NCBI GenBank assembly: GCA_947625915.1
Contig: CANQPX010000006.1
Location: 1-64,000 of the forward strand
Reading direction: 5' to 3'
Origin: an uncultured Clostridia bacterium
Lineage (GTDB): Bacteria > Bacillota > Clostridia > Oscillospirales > Ruminococcaceae
DNA: 64,000 bases
Made by a program: the position numbers and the translations under genes. Below the pieces are notes generated by a model. It was given only the letters and a program-made list of their open reading frames with translations. It searched no databases and was not told where the DNA came from. Of the stretch, positions 34,958-43,431 are shown in pieces; positions within the stretch are counted from its first letter, which is position 1; every line of letters starts with the position of its first letter.

Positions 34958-35508
34958 AAGATCCTTACGATATACTCGGGATAATGCCTTCGGCTTCGGA
35001 CGATGAGGTCAGATCGGCTTACAAAAAACTTATAAAAGAATATTCCGATGATAACGAAAAAATAAACGAACTTACAAATGCTTACGACATGATAATGGAT
35101 TCCAGACGCGGCGGGAACGGAAACGGAAGTTTTGCAGAAGTAAGACGCTGCCTTGAAAACGGGAATTATAACGATGCGGCGGCAATGCTTTCGGAAACAA
35201 CGGATAAGACAGCGGAATGGTACTTCCTAAACGGAAGCGTTTGCTATGCAAAAGGCTGGCTGAATGAAGCATATTCAAACTTTGAACAGGCTTGCAGAAT
35301 GGAACCGTATAATCCCGAATATAATTCCGCCCTCAGACATATGCAGGAAAGCCGCAGAGGGCATATGCGCGGCGACCCGAACGCACGCGGTCTCGACGGC
35401 GAACAGGTTCCCATCGGCAGCTGCGGAGTATGCGATATCTGCAACGGTCTGATATGTACGGATTGCTGCTGTGAATGTATGGGCGGTGATCTCATACCTT
35501 GCTGCTGA
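34954..35508 (+). CDS. J-domain-like/TPR protein with a cysteine-rich tail
   Basis: A 184-residue protein. Residues 1-52 are a J domain (DPYDILGIMPSASDDEVRSA, then INELTNAYDMIMD), but the HPD motif needed to stimulate Hsp70 is missing: the loop is shortened and reads YSDD. A TPR-like helical pair follows (about 85-130, WYFLNGSVCYAKGWLNEAY). The last 28 residues hold ten cysteines starting CGVCDIC and including a CCC run, a likely metal site. It overlaps the DUF5685-like gene by 4 bases (ATGA), so the two proteins probably act together. It is not expected to work as a normal DnaJ co-chaperone. Confidence 0.85.
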   Translation: MKDPYDILGIMPSASDDEVRSAYKKLIKEYSDDNEKINELTNAYDMIMDSRRGGNGNGSFAEVRRCLENGNYNDAAAMLSETTDKTAEWYFLNGSVCYAKGWLNEAYSNFEQACRMEPYNPEYNSALRHMQESRRGHMRGDPNARGLDGEQVPIGSCGVCDICNGLICTDCCCECMGGDLIPCC

Positions 35509-35527
35509 AAAAGGTGGCAAATGAAAA

Positions 35528-36070
35528 ATGAAAAAAGTTAGCTATAAAGTTTCTATAGGCGGGATAGTTTCCTCGCTGTGTCTGCTGCTGATGTTCCTGA
35601 CGGCGGTGTTCCCGCTGCTTAGCATAACGCTGCCGCTGTTTGCGGGAGTTCTGATAACGGTAGTTGCGATCGAAGTAAGTACCTCATGGTCATTCGTTAC
35701 CTATGCGTCGGTAGCGGTGCTTTCGTTTTTTGTAACGCCGGATAAAGAAGCATGGCTGTTTTTTACTTTTCTTTTCGGTTACTACCCGGTGGTAAAATCA
35801 TTCTTTGAAAAAATGAAAAGCAAAGCGGTATGTTGGATATGCAAACTCATTGCGTTCAACGTTTCGATAATAATAATTTTTTATACGCTGATGAATATTC
35901 TCGGAACGCTCGATCTGTTCGAGGAATTCGGTTTCTACAACGAGTGGCTCATACCCGCGCTGATAGCTGCGGGAAATATAATATTCCTATTATATGATTA
36001 CACGCTCACACTGCTGATAATGAGCTATAAGAAATGGTTCAGACCTACTTTCCTGAGAAAATTCAAATAA
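35528..36070 (+). CDS. Multi-pass membrane protein downstream of the J-like protein
   Basis: A 180-residue protein with five or six membrane segments covering nearly its whole length and a basic C-terminus (KKWFRPTFLRKFK). The pattern is like small Clostridial membrane proteins and loosely like ECF transporter S components, but no substrate motif is visible. AAGGTGG lies about 10 bases before the ATG; a six-codon out-of-frame ATG at 35521 sits between. It starts 19 bases after the J-like gene and is probably the third gene of that operon. Confidence 0.7.
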   Translation: MKKVSYKVSIGGIVSSLCLLLMFLTAVFPLLSITLPLFAGVLITVVAIEVSTSWSFVTYASVAVLSFFVTPDKEAWLFFTFLFGYYPVVKSFFEKMKSKAVCWICKLIAFNVSIIIIFYTLMNILGTLDLFEEFGFYNEWLIPALIAAGNIIFLLYDYTLTLLIMSYKKWFRPTFLRKFK

Positions 36071-36141
36071 TTCTCCGACATTCGTGGGCTTTCCTTAAAA
36101 CTGCCCAATAATATCTCTAAGGAATTTGTGCAAAAGTACCT

Positions 36142-36170
36142 TTGAAAAAAGCTCCTTTTTGTGCTATAAT
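36142..36170 (+). promoter_or_regulatory. carD promoter
   Basis: TTGAAA (36142-36147), 17 bases, TATAAT (36165-36170) with TGTGC before the -10. Confidence 0.85.
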
Positions 36171-36200
36171 TACAGTATAGTATGAAAAGGAGTGTGTTAT

Positions 36201-36707
36201 ATGTTCAGCGTAGGAGAATATGTTGTTTACGGTTCGGGAGAAATTTGCAGATTTGCCGAGAAAACGAGCCGCTGCTTTGACGGCGTAAATAACAGAGAAT
36301 ACTGCAAACTGATTCCTCTGGACGCAAAAAATTCAACATATTATATACCTTCGGAAAAAATGGACAGCAGCGTCAGAAAGCTTCTTACCCGTGAGGAAAT
36401 ATACAGCATGATCGACTCGATGCCGAATGCAAAAAATATCTGGTCAAACGACAAAAACGAGCGCAAAGTAAAATTCGGTGCAATACTGAAAAGCGACGAT
36501 CTTTCCGATGTGATCGGAATGATGCATTCTATTTACGAAGAACGCAGAAAGCGTTCCGAAGACGGAAGATCGCTGATCGCATCGGACGAAAAAGCATTTG
36601 CGGCGGCGGAAAATATGATACACCGTGAATTTGCTTTTGTACTCGGCATAAAAACAGATGATGTGGAAAATTTTATTCACGATCGTCTGACAGCTGCACA
36701 GGCATAA
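36201..36707 (+). CDS. CarD-family transcriptional regulator
   Basis: A 168-residue protein. The N-terminal FSVGEYVVYGSGEICRF matches the RNA polymerase interaction domain of CarD/CdnL proteins, which bind the RNA polymerase beta subunit and modulate open-complex stability; the rest is the helical DNA-binding half (from about residue 65). Unlike Mf d it has no helicase. ATG 36201 has AAGGAG 8 bases upstream, which excludes the GTG at 36192. It is a single-gene transcript ending in a terminator shared with the converging rubrerythrin gene. Confidence 0.88.
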   Translation: MFSVGEYVVYGSGEICRFAEKTSRCFDGVNNREYCKLIPLDAKNSTYYIPSEKMDSSVRKLLTREEIYSMIDSMPNAKNIWSNDKNERKVKFGAILKSDDLSDVIGMMHSIYEERRKRSEDGRSLIASDEKAFAAAENMIHREFAFVLGIKTDDVENFIHDRLTAAQA

Positions 36708-36716
36708 CAAATAAAA

Positions 36717-36750
36717 AATGTCCTCTGTTTTATCAGGGGACAATTTTTGT
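36717..36750. terminator. Bidirectional terminator between carD and rubrerythrin
   Basis: TGTCCTCTG (36719-36727) pairs with CAGGGGACA (36734-36742). T residues follow on the plus strand, and on the minus strand the A tract before it gives a T tail. Confidence 0.85.
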
Positions 36751-37374
36751 TTATAATTCCGCCATGCCGTATCTTTCGGCTATGAACCTGTAATATTTGA
36801 ACGGCACAAAATATCCCTGCGGATGCTGACATACGGGACATTGTTTAGGCACTGTCTTTCCCTTTTGGATATGACCGCAGTTAAGACATATCCACTCGGT
36901 GTCTTCCTCGCCTTCATACATTTTTCCGCTTTCAATAAGTTCCGCAAAGCAGCCGAAACGATCTCCGTGGATCTTTTCAATTTCGGCTGTTTTTTCAAAT
37001 GAAAATGCAATGTCAGCGAACCCTTCTTCCTTTGCAGTGCGCGCAAATTCGGGATAAACATTCTCATATTCATCGTATTCGTTTTTCTGTGCGCTCCTTA
37101 AAAGTTCCTCGATCTTGTCGTAATTGTCAACGGGATAATCCGCACTGTCAATGATGATCTTTTTGCCGTTCTGAGATATCAGATGATCATAGAAAATTTC
37201 TGCGTGTTCTTTTTCCTGATTTGCCGTAAGAGTAAAAATGTTGTACAAAAACCAGCAGTTCATTTTCTTTGCCTTTGAAGCGGCAAAAGTATAGCGGTTC
37301 CTCGCTTGACTTTCTCCTGCAAAGGCACGCATGAGGTTTATTCTCGTCTTGCTTTCGGAAAGATCTGCAGACAT
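36751..37374 (-). CDS. Rubrerythrin
   Basis: A 207-residue peroxide-scavenging diiron protein of anaerobes. The N-terminal four-helix domain has FAGESQARNRY (about 18-28) and the second ligand helix NQEKEHAEIFYDH; further glutamates follow in EFARTAKEEGF and EKTAEIEKIHGDRF. The C-terminal rubredoxin-like domain has ICLNCG and CPVC for the FeS4 iron. The start ATG 37374 (MSADLSES) has AAAGGAG upstream; the 41-codon frame extension is not part of the family. A palindrome in its promoter region may bind a peroxide- or redox-responsive regulator. Confidence 0.96.
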   Translation of the reverse strand: MSADLSESKTRINLMRAFAGESQARNRYTFAASKAKKMNCWFLYNIFTLTANQEKEHAEIFYDHLISQNGKKIIIDSADYPVDNYDKIEELLRSAQKNEYDEYENVYPEFARTAKEEGFADIAFSFEKTAEIEKIHGDRFGCFAELIESGKMYEGEEDTEWICLNCGHIQKGKTVPKQCPVCQHPQGYFVPFKYYRFIAERYGMAEL

Positions 37375-37408
37375 GATATCAACTCCTTTTTTGATATTAT
37401 AACTTTTA

Positions 37409-37435
37409 CCGCGGGAATTATACTTATCCCCGCGG
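37409..37435. promoter_or_regulatory. Palindromic candidate operator between rubrerythrin and SDR genes
   Basis: CCGCGGG (37409-37415) and CCCGCGG (37429-37435) form an inverted repeat with a 13-base AT-rich centre. It overlaps the -35 position for rubrerythrin, whose -10 TATAAT is at 37396-37401 on the minus strand and which lacks a good -35. Confidence 0.55.
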
Positions 37436-37452
37436 AACATTTTTACCGCCGC

Positions 37453-37481
37453 TTGACATATGACGGAAAATATGTTAAAAT
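37453..37481 (+). promoter_or_regulatory. SDR gene promoter
   Basis: TTGACA (37453-37458), 17 bases, TAAAAT (37476-37481). Confidence 0.8.
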
Positions 37482-37511
37482 CAGTAAAAATATGCAAAGG
37501 AGTTGTTTTTC

Positions 37512-38267
37512 TTGGTAAATGTAAAAAACAGATGGGCGCTCATTACCGGAGCTGCAAGAGGCATAGGTCGCCTTACCGCATTATTTATGGCTGAACGCGG
37601 CTGTAACCTTATACTGCATAGCAGAGATCTTTCCCATACCGAAAAGGTAATTTCGGAAGTAAAAGCATTGGGCGTAAAAGCATATGCCGTTTCATCGGAA
37701 CTTTCAGACCTTGACAGCGTTGAAAAAATGCTTAAAGATATAGACGATCTCGGAGTCGATGTTGATATCGTTATGAACAACGCGGGTATGCAGATAGCTT
37801 ACCGCACCGACTATTTCAAGACGCCCGCCGAGGATTACACCGAAAGTTTCAAGATAAACACCGTTGCTCCGGCTATGATATGCTATCATTTTATGCCGAA
37901 AATGATAGAGCGCGGCTTCGGAAGGATCCTTAACACCACAAGCGGAATCGCGCTTGAGCCCGAGCAGGCAGGTTATTCCGCAAGCAAAGCTGCTCTTGAC
38001 AAAATAACCATTGACCTCGGTTCAAAAGTCGAAGGAACGGACGTTATGATAAATCTTACCGATCCCGGCTGGTGCAGAACAGATCTCGGAGGACCTAATG
38101 CTCCGAACGCGCCTGAAAGCGCTATCCCGGGAATTGCCGTGGGAGTTTTTGTTGACGATAAAAGATCGGGACGTTATCTTAATGCGCCTTTCTTCACGGG
38201 AATGAGCCTTGAAGATGCTGTTGCAAAAGCGGAAGCGGAGTTTGACAGTCCTTACAGCCGAAGCTGA
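37512..38267 (+). CDS. Short-chain dehydrogenase/reductase
   Basis: A 251-residue NAD(P)-dependent oxidoreductase of the classical SDR family: cofactor loop TGAARGIG (about 12-19), NNAG, catalytic serine in TTSGIAL and YSASK, all intact. Substrate unknown. The start is a TTG (37512) with AAAGGAG 9 bases upstream; another TTG at 37503 directly abuts the Shine-Dalgarno and is less likely. It diverges from rubrerythrin, and the two may respond to the same palindrome between them. Confidence 0.92.
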   Translation: MVNVKNRWALITGAARGIGRLTALFMAERGCNLILHSRDLSHTEKVISEVKALGVKAYAVSSELSDLDSVEKMLKDIDDLGVDVDIVMNNAGMQIAYRTDYFKTPAEDYTESFKINTVAPAMICYHFMPKMIERGFGRILNTTSGIALEPEQAGYSASKAALDKITIDLGSKVEGTDVMINLTDPGWCRTDLGGPNAPNAPESAIPGIAVGVFVDDKRSGRYLNAPFFTGMSLEDAVAKAEAEFDSPYSRS

Positions 38268-38289
38268 TAAAGCTGATAAAAAATTTGCA

Positions 38290-38701
38290 TAAAAATAGGC
38301 GCGGACAGCAAGAGGGGAAACCTTCAACCAAAACTTTGTTTGGTTGAGTGCTTCCCCATTAAACTAAAGAATTTTTCAAATTTTGTCTTGTCAAACAACG
38401 GATCATTTTTAGAAAAACAAATTGCTCTGTATTGCCAAACAGCTCACCGGGCTGTTTGGCAAGGCTTAAATTGCAACAACCGTTAATGCCAAGGGGAACG
38501 CTCTCTCTTGCAGAGCGTTCCCCTCTTGCAACCTTCGGTTGCAATTCACCCCTTTGCAGAGGCGCCTTCGTAATGGGGATTTCGCGCTCTGCGGAGCGCG
38601 ACCAAAGGCTCTGCCTTTGGAATCCGCCAGCGCGGCTGCGCTGGATCAGCTTTTCAATTTTGCGCTGCGCGCAAAATTGTTAAAACTTTTTCGGCAAACT
38701 G
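38290..38701 (+). repeat. Dispersed hairpin element, copy F (composite)
   Basis: Lies between the converging SDR and cytidylate-kinase-like genes in a 441-bp gap. A fragment in the opposite sense (AAAAATAGGCGCGGACA, 38293 on) and an extra hairpin (CAACCAAA/TTTGGTTG) precede a plus-oriented copy with arms TGCCAAACAGC/GCTGTTTGGCA, GGGGAACGCTCT/AGAGCGTTCCCC, TTGCAACC/GGTTGCAA, CGCGCTC/GAGCGCG, CCAAAGGC/GCCTTTGG, CCAGCGC/GCGCTGG and CAATTTTGCGC/GCGCAAAATTG. It ends CTTTTTCGGCAAACTG (38686-38701). Confidence 0.85.
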
Positions 38702-38708
38702 AGCGCAT

Positions 38709-39311
38709 TTACCCCGTAAATGCGCTTTTTATTATCTCCGCACAAGTCTTTATGCCTAATTTCCCACTGTCAAGAACAATGTGATAATTGTCGGGATCGC
38801 TCCATTTCCTGCCCGTGTTGGCAGCATAATAACTCCTGCGCTTCTTGTCGTAACGCGCCATAATATACGCCGCCGATGCCTGATCTATGCCGTATTCACG
38901 GACTGCACGCTCTATGCGGGATTCCTTGTCCGCACGGATAAACACCGACAGAACTCCGTCATACGCCTTTATGGCTGCTCCCGCACAGCGACCTACAAAT
39001 ATTGAAGGACCTTGCATCGCGTGTCCTCGTATGATCTGCTGCTGTTCAACAAAAATTTTATCCTCTTTGGAAAGGATATCGTCCGAACCGCCGTTCAGCT
39101 TGCTCATGGCATAAAGCGAGTATAAAAGACTGTTGGTAACGCTTTCTTCATATTTTTCGATCTCCGAAACGGGAATGTTCAGCGCTTCCGCAGTTTCCTG
39201 CTGGATCTCCGCGCCGTAACACGGAACGCCCGTTATCTCGGAAAGTATATGCCCTGTTTCTGTTCCGCCGCTGCCGTATTCACGTTCGATAACAACATAT
39301 CTGTATTTCAT
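38709..39311 (-). CDS. Cytidylate kinase-like family protein
   Basis: A 200-residue protein of the cytidylate kinase-like group common in Clostridia. EREYGSGGTETG near the N-terminus takes the place of a P-loop, and VGRCAGAAIK, DKESRIERAVREYG and DKKRRSYYAANTGRKW give the lid and base-binding regions. True nucleotide kinase activity is unproven for these proteins. GGAGG precedes the ATG. It lies 15 bases after the ABC exporter genes on the same strand and may share their transcript, perhaps by chance. Confidence 0.8.
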   Translation of the reverse strand: MKYRYVVIEREYGSGGTETGHILSEITGVPCYGAEIQQETAEALNIPVSEIEKYEESVTNSLLYSLYAMSKLNGGSDDILSKEDKIFVEQQQIIRGHAMQGPSIFVGRCAGAAIKAYDGVLSVFIRADKESRIERAVREYGIDQASAAYIMARYDKKRRSYYAANTGRKWSDPDNYHIVLDSGKLGIKTCAEIIKSAFTG

Positions 39312-39326
39312 ATCACACCTCCGCGA

Positions 39327-41126
39327 TCATGCAAACTGTGCATTATACAGTTCCGCATAAAATCCTTGTTTTGCCATAAGATCGTCATGGCTTCCCTGCT
39401 CGATAATGTCTCCGTCTTTCATAACAAGTATCATATCCGCATTTCGTATCGTGCTGAGACGATGTGCAATAACAAAACTTGTTCTTCCGCGCATGAGATT
39501 GTCCATAGCGCGCTGTATGCGGTGTTCAGTCCTTGTATCTACCGAGGAAGTAGCCTCATCAAGTATAAGGACCGGTCTGTCCGCAAGTATCGCACGGGCA
39601 ATGGTAAGGAGCTGCCTTTGTCCTGCGGAAACGTTGGTGGCGTCCTCGTTCAGTTCAAAATCATAGCCGCCGGGGAGAGTCCTTATAAAGTGATCCGCAT
39701 GAGCGGACTTTGCCGCGGCAATAACTTCCTCGTCGGAAGCTTCAAGCCTTCCGTAGCGGATATTTTCCATAATGCTTCCCTTGAAAAGCCATGTATCCTG
39801 CAAGACCATTCCGAATGCGCTGCGGAGTTCGCTGCGGTTGTACTCTTTCAGACCGTGACCGTCAAGTTTTATTTCTCCGCCGTTTACGTCATAAAAACGC
39901 ATCAGAAGCTTTACCATAGTTGTTTTTCCCGCGCCTGTAGGACCGACTATCGCTATCTGTTTTCCTTGGTCAACGTGTGCATTGAAATCCTTTATAACTA
40001 TCTTGTCGGGAGAATATCCGAAGCTTACGTGTGTGAAATCCACAACGCCGCTGATATTTTCCGCAGAAACGGCATTTTCCGTGATCTGGTCTTCTTCCTC
40101 TTCTTCAATGAACTCAAATACCCGCTCTGCCGCAGCTGCCATAGACTGCATCATGTTCGTTACCTGAGCGATCTGCTGCATGGGCTGGGTAAAGTTCCTT
40201 ACATATGTTATAAATGCAAGGATATCGCCTATTTCGATAGTTCCGTTCACCGCAAGGAACGCTCCCGAGATCGCAACGCCCACATAGCCTAAATTTCCCA
40301 CGAACTGCATTACGGGCATCATAAGTCCCGACAGGAACTGTGACTTCCATGCAGAACCGTAAAGAACATCGTTCGTTTTGTCAAATTGATCGATAACGTC
40401 GTTTTCTTTTCCGAAAGCTTTTACAACAAGATGTCCCGCATAATTTTCCTCTACCTGACCGTTGATATGTCCGAGATATTCCTGCTGCTGCTTGAAATAT
40501 TTCTGCGATTTTTTCATTACCGCGCCGATAAACGCAACGCTCACAGGAAGTATCAGTAATGTTATAAGAGTCATCAGCGGGCTGATCGTCAGCATCATTA
40601 TCACAACGCCGATCATTGTTGTAACGGACGTTATGAGCTGTGTAACGCTCTGGTTGAAGCCGTTGCCGAAAGTGTCCACATCGTTCGTGATCCTTGACAA
40701 AACTTCACCGTTCGTTTTGCTCTCGAAATATTTGAGCGGCATACGGTCTATTTTTTCGGTGATGTCCTTTCTCAGTCTGTAGCAAAGTTTCTGCGTTATT
40801 GACGACATCACAAGGCTTTGCACCAGACTGAACAGAAAACTGAACAAATACAGTGCAAGCACTATAAGAAGTATTTTTCCGATATATCCGAAATCTATCC
40901 CGCCCGTGCCTGTTATTTTTGCCATCAGACCTTCTGAAAGCGATGTGGTGGCTTTTCCGAGGATCTTCGGGCTGACGATGTGGAACACCGCACTTGCGGC
41001 TGCGCAGACCATTACGGCGATAACGCCTATTTTGTATCTGCCGATATATTTTATAACTTTCCGTATAGTTCCTTTAAAGTCCTTCGCCTTTTCCATGGCG
41101 GGACCTCTTCCTCTTCTCGGCGGCAT
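39327..41126 (-). CDS. ABC exporter half-transporter with intact ATP site motifs
   Basis: A 599-residue type IV exporter: six membrane segments (about 30-320) and a nucleotide-binding domain with Walker A GPTGAGKTT, signature VSAGQRQLL, Walker B VLILDEATSSVD with the catalytic Glu, and switch His in VIAHRLS. It begins one base after the stop of the preceding half-transporter, with GGAGGG upstream, so the two should be made in equal amounts and form a heterodimer like BmrCD or TM287/288. With MarR upstream, multidrug export is the likely role. Confidence 0.93.
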   Translation of the reverse strand: MPPRRGRGPAMEKAKDFKGTIRKVIKYIGRYKIGVIAVMVCAAASAVFHIVSPKILGKATTSLSEGLMAKITGTGGIDFGYIGKILLIVLALYLFSFLFSLVQSLVMSSITQKLCYRLRKDITEKIDRMPLKYFESKTNGEVLSRITNDVDTFGNGFNQSVTQLITSVTTMIGVVIMMLTISPLMTLITLLILPVSVAFIGAVMKKSQKYFKQQQEYLGHINGQVEENYAGHLVVKAFGKENDVIDQFDKTNDVLYGSAWKSQFLSGLMMPVMQFVGNLGYVGVAISGAFLAVNGTIEIGDILAFITYVRNFTQPMQQIAQVTNMMQSMAAAAERVFEFIEEEEEDQITENAVSAENISGVVDFTHVSFGYSPDKIVIKDFNAHVDQGKQIAIVGPTGAGKTTMVKLLMRFYDVNGGEIKLDGHGLKEYNRSELRSAFGMVLQDTWLFKGSIMENIRYGRLEASDEEVIAAAKSAHADHFIRTLPGGYDFELNEDATNVSAGQRQLLTIARAILADRPVLILDEATSSVDTRTEHRIQRAMDNLMRGRTSFVIAHRLSTIRNADMILVMKDGDIIEQGSHDDLMAKQGFYAELYNAQFA

Positions 41127-41127
41127 A

Positions 41128-43365
41128 CTAACATCCCTCCTCTATACTTTTTAGAAACTCGGCTTCCGAAAGCTGAGAACGGGCGATCTGTTCATATTCA
41201 CCGCAATTTTTCACAAGTTCGCGGTGAGTTCCCTTGCCGATCATTTTTCCGTCCTCGAGAACGATTATCTGATCGGCGTTAAGTATCGTACTTACGCGCT
41301 GCGCAACGATGATAACGGCAGCTTCCTTTGTTTTTTCGGAAAGTGCTTTCCGCAGTGCCGTATCTGTCTTGAAATCCAGAGCGGAAAAGCTGTCATCGAA
41401 AATATATATTTTCGGATCGCGGGCAATTGCTCTTGCGATGGAAAGCCTTTGCTTCTGCCCTCCTGAAACGTTGGTACCGCCTTGTGCGATAGGACTTTTG
41501 TATTTTTCGGGTTTTTCATTTATGAATTCCGCAGCCTGAGCGATCTCAGCGGCTTTCTCGATATTTTCTTCGGAAATATCGTCAGTGCCGTATGCGATAT
41601 TTGAAAAAATATCTCCCGAAAAAAGTATCGCTTTCTGGGGAACATATCCTATCTGCCTGCGCAGTGTCTCAACGGACATATCTCTGACATTCACGCCGCC
41701 CACGGAAATACTTCCCTCGGTAACGTCAAAGAAACGCGGGATAAGTTTTACGAGCGTGGATTTTCCGCAGCCCGTACTTCCGATTATAGCGGTGGTCTTT
41801 CCCGGCTCTGCGGTGAAATCAATGTCCGTAAGGACATTCTCTCCGCCGTCGGGATATCTGAAGCTCACATGATCGAATTTCACCGCTGCTGTTCCGTGAA
41901 CGTCGGTAACGGCATTTTCCTTATCTGTAATTACCGGTTCGGTGTCGAGGACTTCCTTGATACGATCCGCCGCAACGCCCGCTCTCGGCAGCATTACCGA
42001 TATCATCGTTATCATCAGGAACGACATTATTATCAGCATTGCATATGTTACGAACGCAGTCATTGCACCGACTTCAAGGACTCCCGCATCTATCTTTTTT
42101 GCTGCGATCCATACGATAAGTGCGGAAATACCGTTCATCACCAGCATAAGTGCGGGCATCATGAATGACATTACCCTGTTAGTGAACAGCATAACCTTCA
42201 TAAGATCGGTATTCGCCTCGTCAAAACGTTTTTCCTCGTGTTTTTCTCTGCCGAACGCTCTTATTACGGGGATACCCGTAAGTATCTCTCTTGCGGCAAG
42301 GTTCACTTTATCCACCAGATCCTGCATTATCCTGAATTTCGGCATTGCAACTATCATCAGCGCAAGAACTATGCACAGCACCAATGCTACCGCAAGTACG
42401 ATTATCCAGCTCATGCCCGACTCATATTTGCTGATATTTATTATGCCGCCGATGGCAAGTATCGGCGAATATAATACCATTCTTAACAGCATTACGGTAA
42501 CGAACTGTATCTGCTGAACATCGTTCGTGCTCCTCGTTATGAGCGAAGCGGTGGAAAATCTGTCAAGTTCGGCATTTGAAAAGCTCATTACCTTGCGGAA
42601 AATGCTGCTTCTCAGGTCACGTCCCACGCCTGCCGCCACAAGCGACGCCAGAAAGCCTATGACGATCGCCGCGGCAGCCATTACCAGAGCCATTACGAGC
42701 ATTTTTCCGCCTGTGCGCCAGAGGTAACTGCTTTGTATCTCCTGCAAGTCTATCCCGCAGGCTTCATACTGTTCTTTTACAAAATATTTAGCCATGGAAA
42801 CGGTCATGCTGCTGCCGAGGGAAGAAAGCTGCTCCTCAAGAGCATTTCTCATATCAAGAAGTGCGTTCCCGCTTTGGGATTGCTGCATCTGTTTAAAAAT
42901 TTCAAGTTCTTCCTCGCTCATCTGCGATGTATCTATCTGAGAGATATCCGGCATCTGAGCAGCTGACATATCCACCGCGGAAAGGTCTATGTCCTCGGAC
43001 TCGGCGCGGGAATTTATCATATATGCTATTGCTATAACATTTGAAAATTCCTCATCAAGAGCGTCCCATTCCTCGGTCTTTTCATCTTTCAGGACAAAAT
43101 ATCCAAGTTCCTCATCATAGCTGTAAGCGTCCTGCCAATCGGAAAGTTCCGTTTCGTTCATAAATGCGGTCACTTCGGCAAAGCCCTGCTCCGAAATATA
43201 TTCCGGAACGGAATGTTCCACGCCTGAATTTGATATGCCCACATCTATAAGTTCGGAAGTGTAATCCGGCAGCGACAGATCGCAATACGCCTGTATGAAA
43301 AGCAAAAGCAGTATCGCAAGGACCAGATACCAATATTTTGTCAGATTTAGGAATATGTTCTTCAT
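41128..43365 (-). CDS. ABC exporter half-transporter with degenerate ATP site and large external domain
   Basis: A 745-residue partner of the next gene. Between the first two membrane segments (ending near 30 and starting near 225) lies an approximately 190-residue acidic external domain, absent from the partner and comparable to the external domain of BmrD. In the ATPase, Walker A GSTGCGKST and signature VSGGQKQRL are normal, but Walker B reads FDDSFSALD (Asp for the catalytic Glu) and the switch histidine is Gln (VAQRVS). This is the standard asymmetry of heterodimeric exporters with one inactive site. GGGAG lies before the ATG. Confidence 0.93.
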   Translation of the reverse strand: MKNIFLNLTKYWYLVLAILLLLFIQAYCDLSLPDYTSELIDVGISNSGVEHSVPEYISEQGFAEVTAFMNETELSDWQDAYSYDEELGYFVLKDEKTEEWDALDEEFSNVIAIAYMINSRAESEDIDLSAVDMSAAQMPDISQIDTSQMSEEELEIFKQMQQSQSGNALLDMRNALEEQLSSLGSSMTVSMAKYFVKEQYEACGIDLQEIQSSYLWRTGGKMLVMALVMAAAAIVIGFLASLVAAGVGRDLRSSIFRKVMSFSNAELDRFSTASLITRSTNDVQQIQFVTVMLLRMVLYSPILAIGGIINISKYESGMSWIIVLAVALVLCIVLALMIVAMPKFRIMQDLVDKVNLAAREILTGIPVIRAFGREKHEEKRFDEANTDLMKVMLFTNRVMSFMMPALMLVMNGISALIVWIAAKKIDAGVLEVGAMTAFVTYAMLIIMSFLMITMISVMLPRAGVAADRIKEVLDTEPVITDKENAVTDVHGTAAVKFDHVSFRYPDGGENVLTDIDFTAEPGKTTAIIGSTGCGKSTLVKLIPRFFDVTEGSISVGGVNVRDMSVETLRRQIGYVPQKAILFSGDIFSNIAYGTDDISEENIEKAAEIAQAAEFINEKPEKYKSPIAQGGTNVSGGQKQRLSIARAIARDPKIYIFDDSFSALDFKTDTALRKALSEKTKEAAVIIVAQRVSTILNADQIIVLEDGKMIGKGTHRELVKNCGEYEQIARSQLSEAEFLKSIEEGC

Positions 43366-43431
43366 ATCCTGTCTCCCTTCAAAAATTATTAGTCAGGAAC
43401 GTCCCGCAAAATACGGGAGAACCTTAGTTTT

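Noticed and set aside
39249..40292. 347-codon open frame on the plus strand opposite the ABC exporter gene
   Set aside because: Antisense to an unmistakable ABC transporter; no start signals and unlike any known protein.
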